In this document: piece after piece, positions 23,169 through 32,379 of the stretch
How positions within the stretch are numbered: position 1 is the first letter of the stretch
How the letters are laid out: every line of letters starts with the position of its first letter
Source of the DNA: an uncultured Alphaproteobacteria bacterium
Lineage (GTDB): Bacteria; Pseudomonadota; Alphaproteobacteria; RF32; CAG-239
NCBI GenBank assembly: GCA_949282205.1
Contig: CASDOS010000037.1
Span: 1-64,000 of the forward strand
Direction: 5' to 3'
Length of the DNA stretch: 64,000 nucleotides
Made by a program: the position numbers and the translations under genes
Notes under the pieces: model-generated
Told to the model about the DNA's origin: nothing
The model's input: only the letters and a program-made list of their open reading frames with translations
Databases searched by the model: none

Positions 23169-24584
23169 TTAGAAAAAGACGACTTTTCCTTCTTTGAGCA
23201 AATTCATGCGTTTTTGTAATACGCGTTTTTGATTGGTTGACAACTTTGCCTTTTCGGCTTTTAGCAACCTTTCTCCTATCGCTTTTGTTTCCGGTGTCGC
23301 ATAGTTGTCCAGATACTCTTTGAGCGTCAACAAAGCATTTGGTGTACAGAAGTTATGGATTTGCTGCTTTTTGCATATTGCCATAAAATCTTCACCGACA
23401 CGACCATTGCCATAGCATGACGTACAAAAACTCGGTACATGATTTTGTTCCATCAACCAGCGCACAACATCATCCAAACTTCGATTATCCGAAATTTCAA
23501 ATTGCGAACTGTCCGGCTCGGCTTCGTGGGTAGCATAACCTCCGACGCTTGTTTTTGACCCTCCGCTGATTTGAGATATTCCTAATCTTAACGCTTTCTC
23601 CCTTATTCTCTGTCCTTCTCGGGTGGAAATTATTAATCCCGTATATGGAACTGAGATGCGCAATAACGCTATTATTTTTAAGAATATCTCATCAGGTAAG
23701 GCATTTTCAAAATCTGCCGTCTTTATACCGTCTGCCGGACATAACCTCGGTACACTTATGGTATGAGGTCCCGCCCCATACAAGGCTTCCAAGTGTTCGG
23801 CATGCATCAACAAACTTACAAATTCCGAAGCATAATTATGCAATCCGAACAAAACTCCCAAACCGACATCTTCTATACCGGCTCGCATTGCTCTGTCCAT
23901 CGCTTCTGTATGCCATTCGTAATTTGCTTTGGGGCCTCGCGGATGCAAGCGCTCATAATCTTCTTTGTTGTATGTTTCTTGAAACAAAATATAGGTGCCG
24001 ATTTTGGCTGCATGAAGACGACGATATTCTTCTATCGTGGTCGCTGCTATATTCACGTTCACGCGTCTGATTGCGCCTGATTTGTGCTTTATACCATAAA
24101 TCGTATCTATACTCTCCAGAATATACTCCAAAGGATTCATTATCGGATGCTCTCCGGCTTCCAGTGCTAACCGCTTATGTCCCATATCTTGCAAAGCTAT
24201 CACTTCCGCTTTTATCTCTTCTTGTGTCATCTTTTTGCGGAAAATGTGTTGGTTTTGGGAATGATACGGACAATATGTACATCCATTCACGCAATAATTA
24301 CTCAAATATAACGGCGCAAACAGAACAATGCGATTGCCGTAATAGGCTTCTTTTATTTGTTCGGCCAACCGGAAAATTTGAGCATTGATGCTTTCGTCTT
24401 CACAAAGGAGTAATACGGCGGCTTCTGTATGGGTTAACCCTTTTTGAGCTCGGGCTTTATCCAAAATGAAGTTTACCATAAAAGGATCGTTACAATACCT
24501 TTTCGCATAATTCAGCGTAAAGCTGACTTCTTGCGGATTGATAAAGTTTTGAGCTTTATCCGACATTAAATCATACTTTTCCAT
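23169..24584 (-). CDS. hydG: [FeFe]-hydrogenase H-cluster maturase HydG
   Basis: This 471-aa radical SAM tyrosine lyase makes CO and cyanide ligands for the hydrogenase H-cluster. The SAM cluster motif is C98-X3-C102-X2-C105 in YCVNGCTYCPY. The C-terminal auxiliary cluster site is C387-X2-C390-X22-C413, which separates HydG from the thiamine enzyme ThiH. Length matches HydG (~470). HydE, HydF and a hydrogenase are not in the window, so the gene is an orphan here. It implies H2 metabolism in an anaerobic alphaproteobacterium. There is a TTGACA element upstream but no strong Shine-Dalgarno site; ATG at 24566 (MSDKAQ) is an alternative start with GGAAAAG. Confidence 0.95.
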   Translation of the reverse strand: MEKYDLMSDKAQNFINPQEVSFTLNYAKRYCNDPFMVNFILDKARAQKGLTHTEAAVLLLCEDESINAQIFRLAEQIKEAYYGNRIVLFAPLYLSNYCVNGCTYCPYHSQNQHIFRKKMTQEEIKAEVIALQDMGHKRLALEAGEHPIMNPLEYILESIDTIYGIKHKSGAIRRVNVNIAATTIEEYRRLHAAKIGTYILFQETYNKEDYERLHPRGPKANYEWHTEAMDRAMRAGIEDVGLGVLFGLHNYASEFVSLLMHAEHLEALYGAGPHTISVPRLCPADGIKTADFENALPDEIFLKIIALLRISVPYTGLIISTREGQRIREKALRLGISQISGGSKTSVGGYATHEAEPDSSQFEISDNRSLDDVVRWLMEQNHVPSFCTSCYGNGRVGEDFMAICKKQQIHNFCTPNALLTLKEYLDNYATPETKAIGERLLKAEKAKLSTNQKRVLQKRMNLLKEGKVVFF

Positions 24585-24620
24585 ACATATCTATATTTTA
24601 ATGATTTGTTTTAGGATTTT

Positions 24621-24649
24621 GATGTATGTCTTTTTTTGTTTTTTGTCAA
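24621..24649 (-). promoter_or_regulatory. Possible hydG promoter
   Basis: On the minus strand TTGACA (24649-24644) with TACATC 17 bases on. The -35 is perfect and the -10 is weak. Confidence 0.4.
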
Positions 24650-24660
24650 TACATACAACT

Positions 24661-24690
24661 AAAAAAAGCGCAGAACCTTTCCTGCGCTTT
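24661..24690 (-). terminator. Terminator after elbB
   Basis: On the minus strand AAAGCGCAG and CTGCGCTTT pair around eight bases and are followed by a T-run, about 20 bases past the stop. Confidence 0.88.
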
Positions 24691-24709
24691 GTACCTCTCT
24701 TGTTGGATT

Positions 24710-25375
24710 CTATTCTGCCAACGCTATCATTGCCTTAATCATTGAACGCGCGCCTTGATTAACTTCGGAAATGTTGCGGGCTAACATATACGCCGGCGTT
24801 GTGACTATGCGATTCTTTTCATCCACACACGCTTCTTCCACTTTTGTATCTTGCTGGTGCGCTCCGGTTGATTCTATTGACTTCGCTACCGTTTTATCAT
24901 TACCGATGGTTACGGTTATACCATGCTTTCCCAATACTTTCGCGACAATTACCGGTGCTATGCACATCGCTCCGATTACTAATTTTTGTTTGTACCCTTC
25001 TTCTAAAACACGACTAATCGAATCTTCTACATGGCACTCTATTCCCGTTTGCGCAAAATCACACCAGTTTGTTACCGCCCCAAGTCCTCCGGGAAGTAAT
25101 AGCCCCTCATAATCGTTTATTTTTAATTCCCGAATGTCCTTAATCTCTCCTCGGGCTAAACGTGCGGATTCTACTAAAACATTGCGACGTTCCGCGGTCT
25201 TTTCCGATGTTAATCCGTTGATTACAACCGACTGCTCGATATTCGGGGCGTAACAATCATATGAACAGCCAAATTCTGTTATCGCTAACATCGCTGTTAC
25301 GGTTTCATGTATCTCTGAACCATCCGAACGTCCACACCCTGATAGTATTATTGCAAATCTCGGCATCTTTTTCAT
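24710..25375 (-). CDS. elbB: ElbB-type DJ-1/PfpI glyoxalase-like protein
   Basis: This 221-aa protein of the class I glutamine-amidotransferase-like superfamily shows the ElbB pattern: IILSGCGRSDGSEIHE at the N-terminus, YDCYAPN, LLLPGGLGAVTNWCDFA, and the nucleophile elbow IGAMCIAPV with the conserved Cys. E. coli ElbB was tied to isoprenoid yield and has weak glyoxalase activity; its physiological role is unclear. The ATG at 25375 is preceded by AAAGGAGAGAAG. It is a single gene with its own terminator. Confidence 0.92.
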   Translation of the reverse strand: MKKMPRFAIILSGCGRSDGSEIHETVTAMLAITEFGCSYDCYAPNIEQSVVINGLTSEKTAERRNVLVESARLARGEIKDIRELKINDYEGLLLPGGLGAVTNWCDFAQTGIECHVEDSISRVLEEGYKQKLVIGAMCIAPVIVAKVLGKHGITVTIGNDKTVAKSIESTGAHQQDTKVEEACVDEKNRIVTTPAYMLARNISEVNQGARSMIKAMIALAE

Positions 25376-25532
25376 CACTTCTCTCCTTTTCTCTAATTGC
25401 GCTTTTTTCCTTATACATAATATAACATTAAAAAAAATTTAAGGGGTTTGACTTATCTATTCTATTGATTTATTTTTATGCGCGATTATACTGTTTGAAC
25501 TTAATCGTAATTTTTTGTGAAGTTTTGAGATC

Positions 25533-26795
25533 ATGGAAATTAAACAAACAACTTTATCAAACGGCTTGAGAGTTATAACGGCGGAAAGAACGCAAATCGA
25601 AACGGTTTCTTTGGGAATATGGGTTAATACCGGTGCCGCGGCAGAATCGGAACACGATAACGGTATTTCTCACTTTATTGAACATATGGTTTTCAAAGGT
25701 ACTAAAAAGAGAAATTCTTTACAGATTTCCGAGGATATTGAAAATGTCGGGGGCGCTACTAATGCCTATACTTCCAGACATTTTACCTGCTTCTATGCCA
25801 AAATGCTTAAAGATGATTTGGAATTGGCTACCGATGTTATTTGCGATTTTATTATCGCGCCGACTTTTGATGCTAATGAAATGAAAAAAGAAAAAGATGT
25901 TGTTATTCAGGAAATTAAACAGTCCGTCGATGCCCCTGATGATTTGGTTTTTGATTATTTTCAAGAGGCTGCTTTTCCAAATCAGGCTTCGGGCAGAACT
26001 ATCTTAGGAAGTGCTAAACATGTCAGAAGTTTTACAAAAAAACGGATGCTTGATTATATGCACGCCCACTATACTGCCGATAATATGGTTGCCGTTGCCG
26101 TTGGTAAAGTTAATCATGATGATTTTGTGAAAATGATTGAACATCGTATGGCGAAACTCCCTACTCATGGCGTTTTTACGGAAGATAAACAAATTTATGT
26201 CGGCTCCGGCAGAATTGAATGTAAAGATATTGAACAAACGCATTTGGTTCTCGGCTTTAAAGGTGCTTCGTATATGGATGCCGATTACTACAATTATTCG
26301 GTCTTATCCACTATCTTTGGAGGAGGTATGTCTTCCAGATTGTTCCAAGAAATTCGTGAAAAACGGGGATTGGTTTATACTATTAACAGTTTTAATCAGG
26401 CTCTTAAAAATGCCGGCGTTTTCGGTATTTACGCCGGAACTACACCTAAAGAACTTGATGAACTTTTACCGGTTGTGGTTACTGAAATTAAAAAACTTAT
26501 GAATGAAAAAGTATCCGATACTGAACTTAAACGTGCTAAAACACAGATTAAGGCCAGCCTTTTGATGTCTTTGGAAAGTTCTTCTACCACAGCTGAAATT
26601 ATCGCAAGACAAATGTTGCTCTTTAAACGCGTTATTCCGACTTCGGAAATTGTGGAGAAAATTGAGGCTATTTCCGCTCAAGACTTGCAAACCTTAGCGC
26701 AAAAGATTTTTACTTCCACGCCTACTTATGCTTTGCTTGGTTGTCAGGGTGGAAATTATCCTTCTTATGAAAAGGTTTGTGAGCTTTTGAAATAA
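25533..26795 (+). CDS. M16 zinc peptidase, mitochondrial-processing-peptidase-like
   Basis: This 420-aa protein has the inverted zinc motif H47-F-I-E50-H51 in ISHFIEHMVFKGT and a distal Glu in KEKDVVIQEI. The second domain has the GGGMSSRLFQEIREKRGLVY glycine-rich loop region and a C-terminal M16 half. Bacterial members (PqqL/YmxG/RPP-like) degrade peptides, and the alphaproteobacterial ones are the closest relatives of mitochondrial processing peptidase beta. There is no signal peptide, so it is cytosolic. It is a single-gene unit ending in a strong terminator. Confidence 0.93.
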   Translation: MEIKQTTLSNGLRVITAERTQIETVSLGIWVNTGAAAESEHDNGISHFIEHMVFKGTKKRNSLQISEDIENVGGATNAYTSRHFTCFYAKMLKDDLELATDVICDFIIAPTFDANEMKKEKDVVIQEIKQSVDAPDDLVFDYFQEAAFPNQASGRTILGSAKHVRSFTKKRMLDYMHAHYTADNMVAVAVGKVNHDDFVKMIEHRMAKLPTHGVFTEDKQIYVGSGRIECKDIEQTHLVLGFKGASYMDADYYNYSVLSTIFGGGMSSRLFQEIREKRGLVYTINSFNQALKNAGVFGIYAGTTPKELDELLPVVVTEIKKLMNEKVSDTELKRAKTQIKASLLMSLESSSTTAEIIARQMLLFKRVIPTSEIVEKIEAISAQDLQTLAQKIFTSTPTYALLGCQGGNYPSYEKVCELLK

Positions 26796-26822
26796 TAAGG
26801 TAATTTACTGTTTTTTAGTTAA

Positions 26823-26855
26823 AGAAAAGATGGAGGAATCCATCTTTTCTTTTTG
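26823..26855. terminator. Bidirectional terminator between M16 peptidase and GtrII-like gene
   Basis: AGAAAAGATGG and CCATCTTTTCT pair around six bases, followed by TTTTTG on the plus strand, between convergent stops at 26795 and 26871. Confidence 0.88.
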
Positions 26856-26870
26856 CTTTTAAATGATTTT

Positions 26871-28454
26871 TTAGAAATATAAGAGAGATTTGGCCTTGTC
26901 TAAACCTTCCTCGGTTAGGACGATTATCACGATATCGCCATCTATGTAAATTGACTTCTGTGACGGCCAGATCGCTGCTTCATTTCTGATAAAATCTTGA
27001 CCTTTTTTAGATAATTGACCGACCACAGCGTTATCATAAAAGACATCTTCCGGATAATAGAAATTATATACTATGCGGGACATAAATTCAGGCGTATAGG
27101 AGGTCTCTAACAAATCCAAACTGGTTGCCTCTTTATTGGCTTTACGGTAATAATTTTCTCGCAAAGCAAAACTCCCTATTTGCAATAAGCGGTATTTTCG
27201 GTGGGCTGAGAAGGACGGTTGTTCTTCTAATCGGGAAACAATGCGTTCATGCGCTTTCATTTCTGCATCAAAACCTAATTTCCACACCTTTTGAGCATAT
27301 ACATCACGCACGCAAGACATAAACGTTACAATAACCAATACTCCCCCTATCAGTTTTTTTGTATATCGGTTATTATAAAACTCTAAGCACAACCGTGCGC
27401 CGAAAGCATATATCAACGCTAATCCATAAAAATCAAGTCTCGGTACAAATGCAAAATTTTCCATTTCTGCCAAAACTTGTCCTCTTTCTTCTGCTAAAAA
27501 GTATGCTATTTTAGAAGCAAATAACATGCCCGCCATCCCTATTATCAATATCGGGAGTTTTTTTATTCCGCCTTTTTGCATCAAAGCTATTACACCCAAT
27601 ACCGTGACCACTAGCAGAATAATTTTATATTTATATTCCATAAAAGGCAGCGGCGTTATAAACTGTGTGAACATCACTTTGAAGGTTTCCCCTAACTTTG
27701 TCGGCAGATAATCAAGACTTATCATTTGCGTATTGTAGTTTGAGGTTAATGAAGCAAAGCTAATAACGATTTTGTAGCCTATCAACGCGATGAGGATATC
27801 GGCCATAACTGCCAGTTTATTCTTAATAATCCCGCTTAAATCTTTATCTTTTGCATATTCTACCAACATTTTCCCGATGAGGCACACCCCATAAAAATTG
27901 ATGACGGCCGCATATGACGAAAAGGAAAACAACATCAACACCACCGCGCCGATATGCCAGAGCCATTTGGGGGTTTCAGACTTTCTTTCTGCCATCATCA
28001 ACGCGCCGACACATATTAGCGGTAAGCTTAAATTTATCAGTGTATCTTTGGCATAATAGAGCCACACCAACGTATAAGGCAAAACGGCAAAAAAAGTGGC
28101 AAACACCGCATAATTAAAAGTCGTTAGCGGCAACTTCCAATATTTGGCAAGCATTATTCCGCCTAGGACTAAAGCCGCGAAGGAAATGAGATTATTCAGA
28201 ACCGGCAAAATCTGACCATCAAAAAAGATACTTTGCAACACAAAATGCAACGGACGCCCTTCAAAAGAGCCTTCACTCCAATATGTTCCGCTTCGGATAT
28301 AATTCCAATCATGGTCGCCAAACATAAAGTTTATTGTGTGAAACAAAAAGACGATGTTCACAATGCCAAAAGCTATCAGAAACGCTCGTAAATAACTTTT
28401 ATCCATGTTCTTTAGTTTGGTTTTAAGACTTTTTTCCAACTCTAAATATCCCAT
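26871..28454 (-). CDS. Polytopic membrane protein, GtrII-like glucosyltransferase
   Basis: This 527-aa protein has about ten membrane helices between residues 20 and 390 and a soluble C-terminal domain of ~130 aa. The first periplasmic loop has FGDHDWNYIRSGTYW and SEGSFEGRPLHFVLQ, which fits the D-x-W and G-R signature of the Glucos_trans_II (GtrII) family. That family adds glucose from an undecaprenyl carrier to surface polysaccharide. The gene follows the Fe-ADH stop by 13 bases and is the last of a three-gene operon. Acceptor and sugar are unknown. Confidence 0.75.
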   Translation of the reverse strand: MGYLELEKSLKTKLKNMDKSYLRAFLIAFGIVNIVFLFHTINFMFGDHDWNYIRSGTYWSEGSFEGRPLHFVLQSIFFDGQILPVLNNLISFAALVLGGIMLAKYWKLPLTTFNYAVFATFFAVLPYTLVWLYYAKDTLINLSLPLICVGALMMAERKSETPKWLWHIGAVVLMLFSFSSYAAVINFYGVCLIGKMLVEYAKDKDLSGIIKNKLAVMADILIALIGYKIVISFASLTSNYNTQMISLDYLPTKLGETFKVMFTQFITPLPFMEYKYKIILLVVTVLGVIALMQKGGIKKLPILIIGMAGMLFASKIAYFLAEERGQVLAEMENFAFVPRLDFYGLALIYAFGARLCLEFYNNRYTKKLIGGVLVIVTFMSCVRDVYAQKVWKLGFDAEMKAHERIVSRLEEQPSFSAHRKYRLLQIGSFALRENYYRKANKEATSLDLLETSYTPEFMSRIVYNFYYPEDVFYDNAVVGQLSKKGQDFIRNEAAIWPSQKSIYIDGDIVIIVLTEEGLDKAKSLLYF

Positions 28455-28467
28455 TTCCGCGCCTCTC

Positions 28468-29637
28468 TTATTTATATGATTTTTCGTATATATCCAAGCA
28501 ATCCTTTACGCTTAAATCACATGGGTCTAATAAAAACGATACGGCATTTTGCGTCTTTGCGGCTTCGGCAAACTCTTTTAAGCGTGACTTTTCTATGCCA
28601 TAATCGCTCATCTTCAAATTATCCGCACCGCAGGCTTTTTGCAAATCTTTTAAGGCTTCAATAAAGTCTTCCGGTGTTTTGGCATCTTTTTTACCCATTG
28701 CTTTGGCCATTTCAACCAAACGTTCATCACTGCTGTGTTTCTCGGCTATCTTGCTAAAATATGCCACACTCAGCATAATTAAGCCGGCGCCATGCGGCAA
28801 ATTTTTGTGTGCACCGCTTAAGACGTGTTCCAATGCGTGCTCGGAAATGCATCCAGATGTGCTTTCTACCATGCCGGATAATGTATTTGCCAGTGCCATA
28901 TTTTCACGCGCATCCATATCGTTTCCGTCAAAAACGGCTAATGGTAAATTTTGCGCTATCAAACTAATGGCTTTTAAGGCATATATGTCGCTTATCGGTG
29001 TGGCTATATTCGCTAAATACCCCTCTAAACTATGAAATAATGCATCAAACCCCTGATAAATTGTATAGTTTTTCGGAACACTCAGCATTAATTCTGGATC
29101 AACAACGGCTAATACCGGAAAGGTTTCTTCTATTCCGAAACCGAATTTTTCTTCCGTTTCTGCATTACTTATTACCGTCCACGGATCGGCTTCCGTGCCG
29201 GTGCCCGCCGTTGTGGTTATCGCGACTATCGGTAACGGCTTTTCGGTTATCGGTTTTCCTTTACCGCTTCCTCTTGTCATGTAATCCCAATAATCGCCTC
29301 CATTCGTCGCCATTATCGCAATCGATTTTGACGCATCTATCGGCGAACCGCCGCCTAGCCCTATGATAAAATCACACCCCTCTTTTCTGGCTAATGCGGC
29401 TCCTTCCATCACTTCTTTTCTGTCCGGATTGGCCGTTATTTTATTATACAAAACATAGGATACTCCCGCCGCGGCTAATTCTTCTTGGGTTCTGGCCAAA
29501 TATCCGTTATCAACTACCGAACGTCCGTTGGTTGTTACCAACAACGCTCTTTTTCCGGGAAGCTTTTCTTTATGCAAATTACCCAACTGCCCGCGTCCGA
29601 ATAAAATTTTTGTCGGTATGTAATATGTAAAATTCAT
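28468..29637 (-). CDS. Iron-containing alcohol dehydrogenase
   Basis: This 389-aa group III alcohol dehydrogenase uses NAD(P)H. It shows FGRGQLGNL at the N-terminus, the dinucleotide motif IIGLGGGSPIDASK, TTAGTGTEAD, and the metal ligands in GFDALFHSLEGY and HALEHVLSGAHKNLPHG. This family includes butanol and 1,3-propanediol dehydrogenases; substrate cannot be assigned. It has a GGAGGGAAATT ribosome site. It begins 11 bases after the outer-membrane-like gene, so it is co-transcribed. It suits disposal of reducing power during fermentation. Confidence 0.95.
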   Translation of the reverse strand: MNFTYYIPTKILFGRGQLGNLHKEKLPGKRALLVTTNGRSVVDNGYLARTQEELAAAGVSYVLYNKITANPDRKEVMEGAALARKEGCDFIIGLGGGSPIDASKSIAIMATNGGDYWDYMTRGSGKGKPITEKPLPIVAITTTAGTGTEADPWTVISNAETEEKFGFGIEETFPVLAVVDPELMLSVPKNYTIYQGFDALFHSLEGYLANIATPISDIYALKAISLIAQNLPLAVFDGNDMDARENMALANTLSGMVESTSGCISEHALEHVLSGAHKNLPHGAGLIMLSVAYFSKIAEKHSSDERLVEMAKAMGKKDAKTPEDFIEALKDLQKACGADNLKMSDYGIEKSRLKEFAEAAKTQNAVSFLLDPCDLSVKDCLDIYEKSYK

Positions 29638-29648
29638 AATTTCCCTCC

Positions 29649-30587
29649 TTACTTAAATATCTCAAAACTCTTGTTGTAATTTAATGACAGTCCAAATGTA
29701 CTCTGGGCGCGGGATTTTGACGCTCCTCGCGTCTTTGCCAGCTCATAGTTATAAAACGGGGCTAAATACAAATCACCGACAAGTTTTGTTTCTATCCGGT
29801 TGTTCATACTTAACTTATATTCAAAATCAGTTGCCTCGTATTGGCTGTAACTGAAGAAATGTCGATAATAGCCTTCTGATACAAACGATGTTTGCGGATT
29901 TAGCGGATAATTAAACTCATATCCTACTTCCGCGCCGGTTTTCATATTGTCTTTGTCATAGGTCATGTCATCTTCTTCGACAACGGCTATATACATCTGC
30001 TTAAAATACTGCCCATCATAAAATTTTATACCCGTTTTTCCACGCAAAATTTGAGTGCGATAACTGCTGCCGTCTAAATCAAAATCCGTAAATTCCGTTT
30101 CATACCCAAAATACGCAAAAGGACCTATCGAACCTTCATCCAAATGCCAAACTTTTTTGGTATAGTCCGTAAACAATAGTATCTCGTCATCTTTTTCATT
30201 TTCACTGGTTTCACCGTCTTCCGTGGTTTTGGATTTGCTGTATATCGCGTATAAGCCATTTATCCATACCATACTTTCTTTCTCAAATGTCACATTACCG
30301 TCAAAAACGCCACCGATATTACTTTCTTCATCCGCATTATAGGTGTCAGGGTAATTCGCATCTTCTTTATTGGTCACGCTGTGATCCATATATTCAATCC
30401 CGATGCGCTTTATATTTGCCGTCCATAAACCTTGTTCAGGAAAAGTTTGTTGTGTTGAATTTTTTATCTCATCGTCTTCATTTGTCGCTACTATTTTATC
30501 AACGTTCTCATTCGCGCGACTTTCTATCGGCGTCGTTATTCCTGCTACTATACCGATTATAATTGCTAATTCTAAACTTCTTTTCAT
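29649..30587 (-). CDS. Exported protein, probable outer-membrane beta-barrel
   Basis: This 312-aa protein has a signal peptide (~1-26, ending SRA). It is rich in alternating strands and Asp/Glu loops (GLWTANIKRIGIEYMDH, PFAYFGYETEFTDFDL, AEVGYEFNYPLNPQTS, TFGLSLNYNKSFEIF). It ends in a phenylalanine-containing amphipathic strand (FEIFK), though not a perfect terminal-F BamA signal. No named family is recognised. It leads the operon with Fe-ADH and the GtrII-like gene. Start ATG with AAAAGGGTAG upstream. Confidence 0.72.
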   Translation of the reverse strand: MKRSLELAIIIGIVAGITTPIESRANENVDKIVATNEDDEIKNSTQQTFPEQGLWTANIKRIGIEYMDHSVTNKEDANYPDTYNADEESNIGGVFDGNVTFEKESMVWINGLYAIYSKSKTTEDGETSENEKDDEILLFTDYTKKVWHLDEGSIGPFAYFGYETEFTDFDLDGSSYRTQILRGKTGIKFYDGQYFKQMYIAVVEEDDMTYDKDNMKTGAEVGYEFNYPLNPQTSFVSEGYYRHFFSYSQYEATDFEYKLSMNNRIETKLVGDLYLAPFYNYELAKTRGASKSRAQSTFGLSLNYNKSFEIFK

Positions 30588-30691
30588 TTCTACCCTTTTA
30601 TCTGTTTTCAGGGTATAACTCTACACGATTTTGCTCTCTTCGCAAAAGTTTTTCGCACGTTATCAACGACTATTATTCGATTTTTATTGCT

Positions 30692-31540
30692 TTAATGGCT
30701 GCCGCTCTTATTCCACAAGGCGCGCCATACCAACTTAAATCTATCCTTAAATTTCAGCTCCGGCTTGGGCGAAATAATCTCCCATCCCCTTTTATCCATC
30801 ATTTCAAAATAGGCATGATACAAATTAAGCATATATACAATCGGCTTGGAATTACGATTGTGCTTTTCTTCCAGCATCCTGTAGGCGTCCGCATACGCCT
30901 GACGCGCAAGATTGGCTAATTTTTGACGCGCTACATATAAATTTTTATGTGTCAGTATTTCTTTTGACGATAAACTCGAGTCAATTTCCGCTGCCTGCAG
31001 ATATTCCTCCGGTATATACATATGTCCGCCGATCGCATCTTCTTTGATGTTTTTCAATATATTTGTTATTTCTACCGCTCGACCGATTTGACAGCCTAAT
31101 TCCATCGTGGTTTCTTCATCAAAATCTCCGATAACTTTCAAAATCAAATAACTCGGTATTTCCGATACCCCTCGACAATAGGTTTCAAATTCCTCTAATG
31201 TCGGACGGAACAATGGTTTCGGACAATCCATCGCAAAACCCGATAAAATTGTTTCCAAATGCTCGCGCGCAAACTTGAAACGCATACAGTTTTTATATAT
31301 GCGACGACCTATATCCGTTTCGGGAACCTTTTTATCGTATATGTTTGATACCTCGCGCTGCCAAGCCGCAAGGATATCTCCCTTCTCTTTCTCGGGCAAA
31401 GAACTGGAACTCAAATCGTCAAAGTGCTTAACGAGCGCGTATAAAGTGTATACGGCCTCCCGCTTGGCTTTCGGATAGTGTCGCGTACACCAAAATACCG
31501 CTGAATGATTTTTTCTGACAATGCGTCCTATGGAGCTCAT
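30692..31540 (-). CDS. Squalene/phytoene-synthase-like protein with altered Asp motifs (HpnD-like)
   Basis: This 282-aa protein follows the head-to-head prenyl synthase fold: YTLYALVKHFDD at D41-D42, GFAMDCPKP, YCRGVSEIPSY, and GRAVEITNILKNIKEDAIGGHMYIP. Active enzymes have DDxxD and a second motif reading R-D-x-x-E-D. Here the first reads D-D-L-S-S and the second N164-I-K-E-D168, so one metal-binding Asp in each motif is lost. It is either a divergent hopanoid-pathway enzyme or an inactive relative like NDUFAF6, the complex I assembly factor of this family. It is the third gene after trmFO and the HpnC-like gene. Confidence 0.75.
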   Translation of the reverse strand: MSSIGRIVRKNHSAVFWCTRHYPKAKREAVYTLYALVKHFDDLSSSSLPEKEKGDILAAWQREVSNIYDKKVPETDIGRRIYKNCMRFKFAREHLETILSGFAMDCPKPLFRPTLEEFETYCRGVSEIPSYLILKVIGDFDEETTMELGCQIGRAVEITNILKNIKEDAIGGHMYIPEEYLQAAEIDSSLSSKEILTHKNLYVARQKLANLARQAYADAYRMLEEKHNRNSKPIVYMLNLYHAYFEMMDKRGWEIISPKPELKFKDRFKLVWRALWNKSGSH

Positions 31541-31563
31541 TTTATTTCCTCTTCTTTGAATAT

Positions 31564-32379
31564 TTATCTGATTTTCATGTTCTTTGTTTGATTTCTTGTG
31601 GTCAGATTATATCCTAAACCATATAAAAATGAGTTAACATAAATTAAAAAATTGACTGTTTTTACGGCTTTTTGTGTCAAAATGATATTTAATCCGATGA
31701 AAAATCCAATCTTGAAACGGAAAATCAGTCCTTGCGTCACACTTAACAGTTGGCGGTCTTCGCGCACCCCTTTTTCCAAACGTTGATTTATTTTCTTATC
31801 TCCCGTACTAATCCCCGATTGCTTTAATATTCGGCGTAATCCCGAATATTCTTGCACATAGCGACTGATATACGAAAAAAATAAATTCGAAAACGGTTGA
31901 TAGAACGGCGGTGTTTGATTATTCAATACCGCTACCATTCTGCTCAGCGGCGATACAATCTGCAATCCTATCGGCGATGCTTGCGTTAATTCCAGCGGAT
32001 ACAAATTCTTTGACATCCACTCAAAGCCATCCAACGGTTCTAATAGTAATGACAGTGACAAATTCCTGGTAATAAATTCTTTTTGCAGAAAACCTAACAG
32101 ATTTTTTTCACTCCATTGTCTTTCACTCACGGCGCGGTACAAGTAATTGAAACTTTTTTTGTGTATCTTCTTTTCGCCTAATCCTCGTTTGGATAACTGG
32201 CGCATATAAAGCAGATATTTTATAAAAAAAGCCCTATCTTTCTTGGGTATCAAACATAAATACATTGACAATGGCGGAAGTTTATCCGAGTGTTTCTTTT
32301 CTTTATATAGGGGCGGAAAATCATCTGCGTACGCTCCTTCTTCCGCTTGTCTTTTTCTTTGCTCAGCACCCAATCTCAT
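31564..32379 (-). CDS. Divergent HpnC-like (squalene/phytoene-synthase-related) protein
   Basis: This 271-aa, mostly helical protein is not clearly assignable. The stretch [22 protein letters not shown] sits where HpnC has its LLP-K-x-R...YAFAR helix, and [17 protein letters not shown] resembles the ANPVG-LVL helix. No Asp-rich motif is present, so catalysis is unlikely. It overlaps the end of trmFO by 17 bases and precedes the HpnD-like gene by 23, so the three are one operon. The pairing with an HpnD-like protein is the main reason for this call. A hydrophobic stretch near the C-terminus ([14 protein letters not shown]) may touch the membrane. Confidence 0.55.
   Translation of the reverse strand: MRLGAEQRKRQAEEGAYADDFPPLYKEKKHSDKLPPLSMYLCLIPKKDRAFFIKYLLYMRQLSKRGLGEKKIHKKSFNYLYRAVSERQWSEKNLLGFLQKEFITRNLSLSLLLEPLDGFEWMSKNLYPLELTQASPIGLQIVSPLSRMVAVLNNQTPPFYQPFSNLFFSYISRYVQEYSGLRRILKQSGISTGDKKINQRLEKGVREDRQLLSVTQGLIFRFKIGFFIGLNIILTQKAVKTVNFLIYVNSFLYGLGYNLTTRNQTKNMKIR

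Noticed and set aside
23169-24584. ThiH (thiamine biosynthesis) instead of HydG
   Set aside because: The C-terminal CX2CX22C cluster motif and 471-aa length are HydG features that ThiH lacks.
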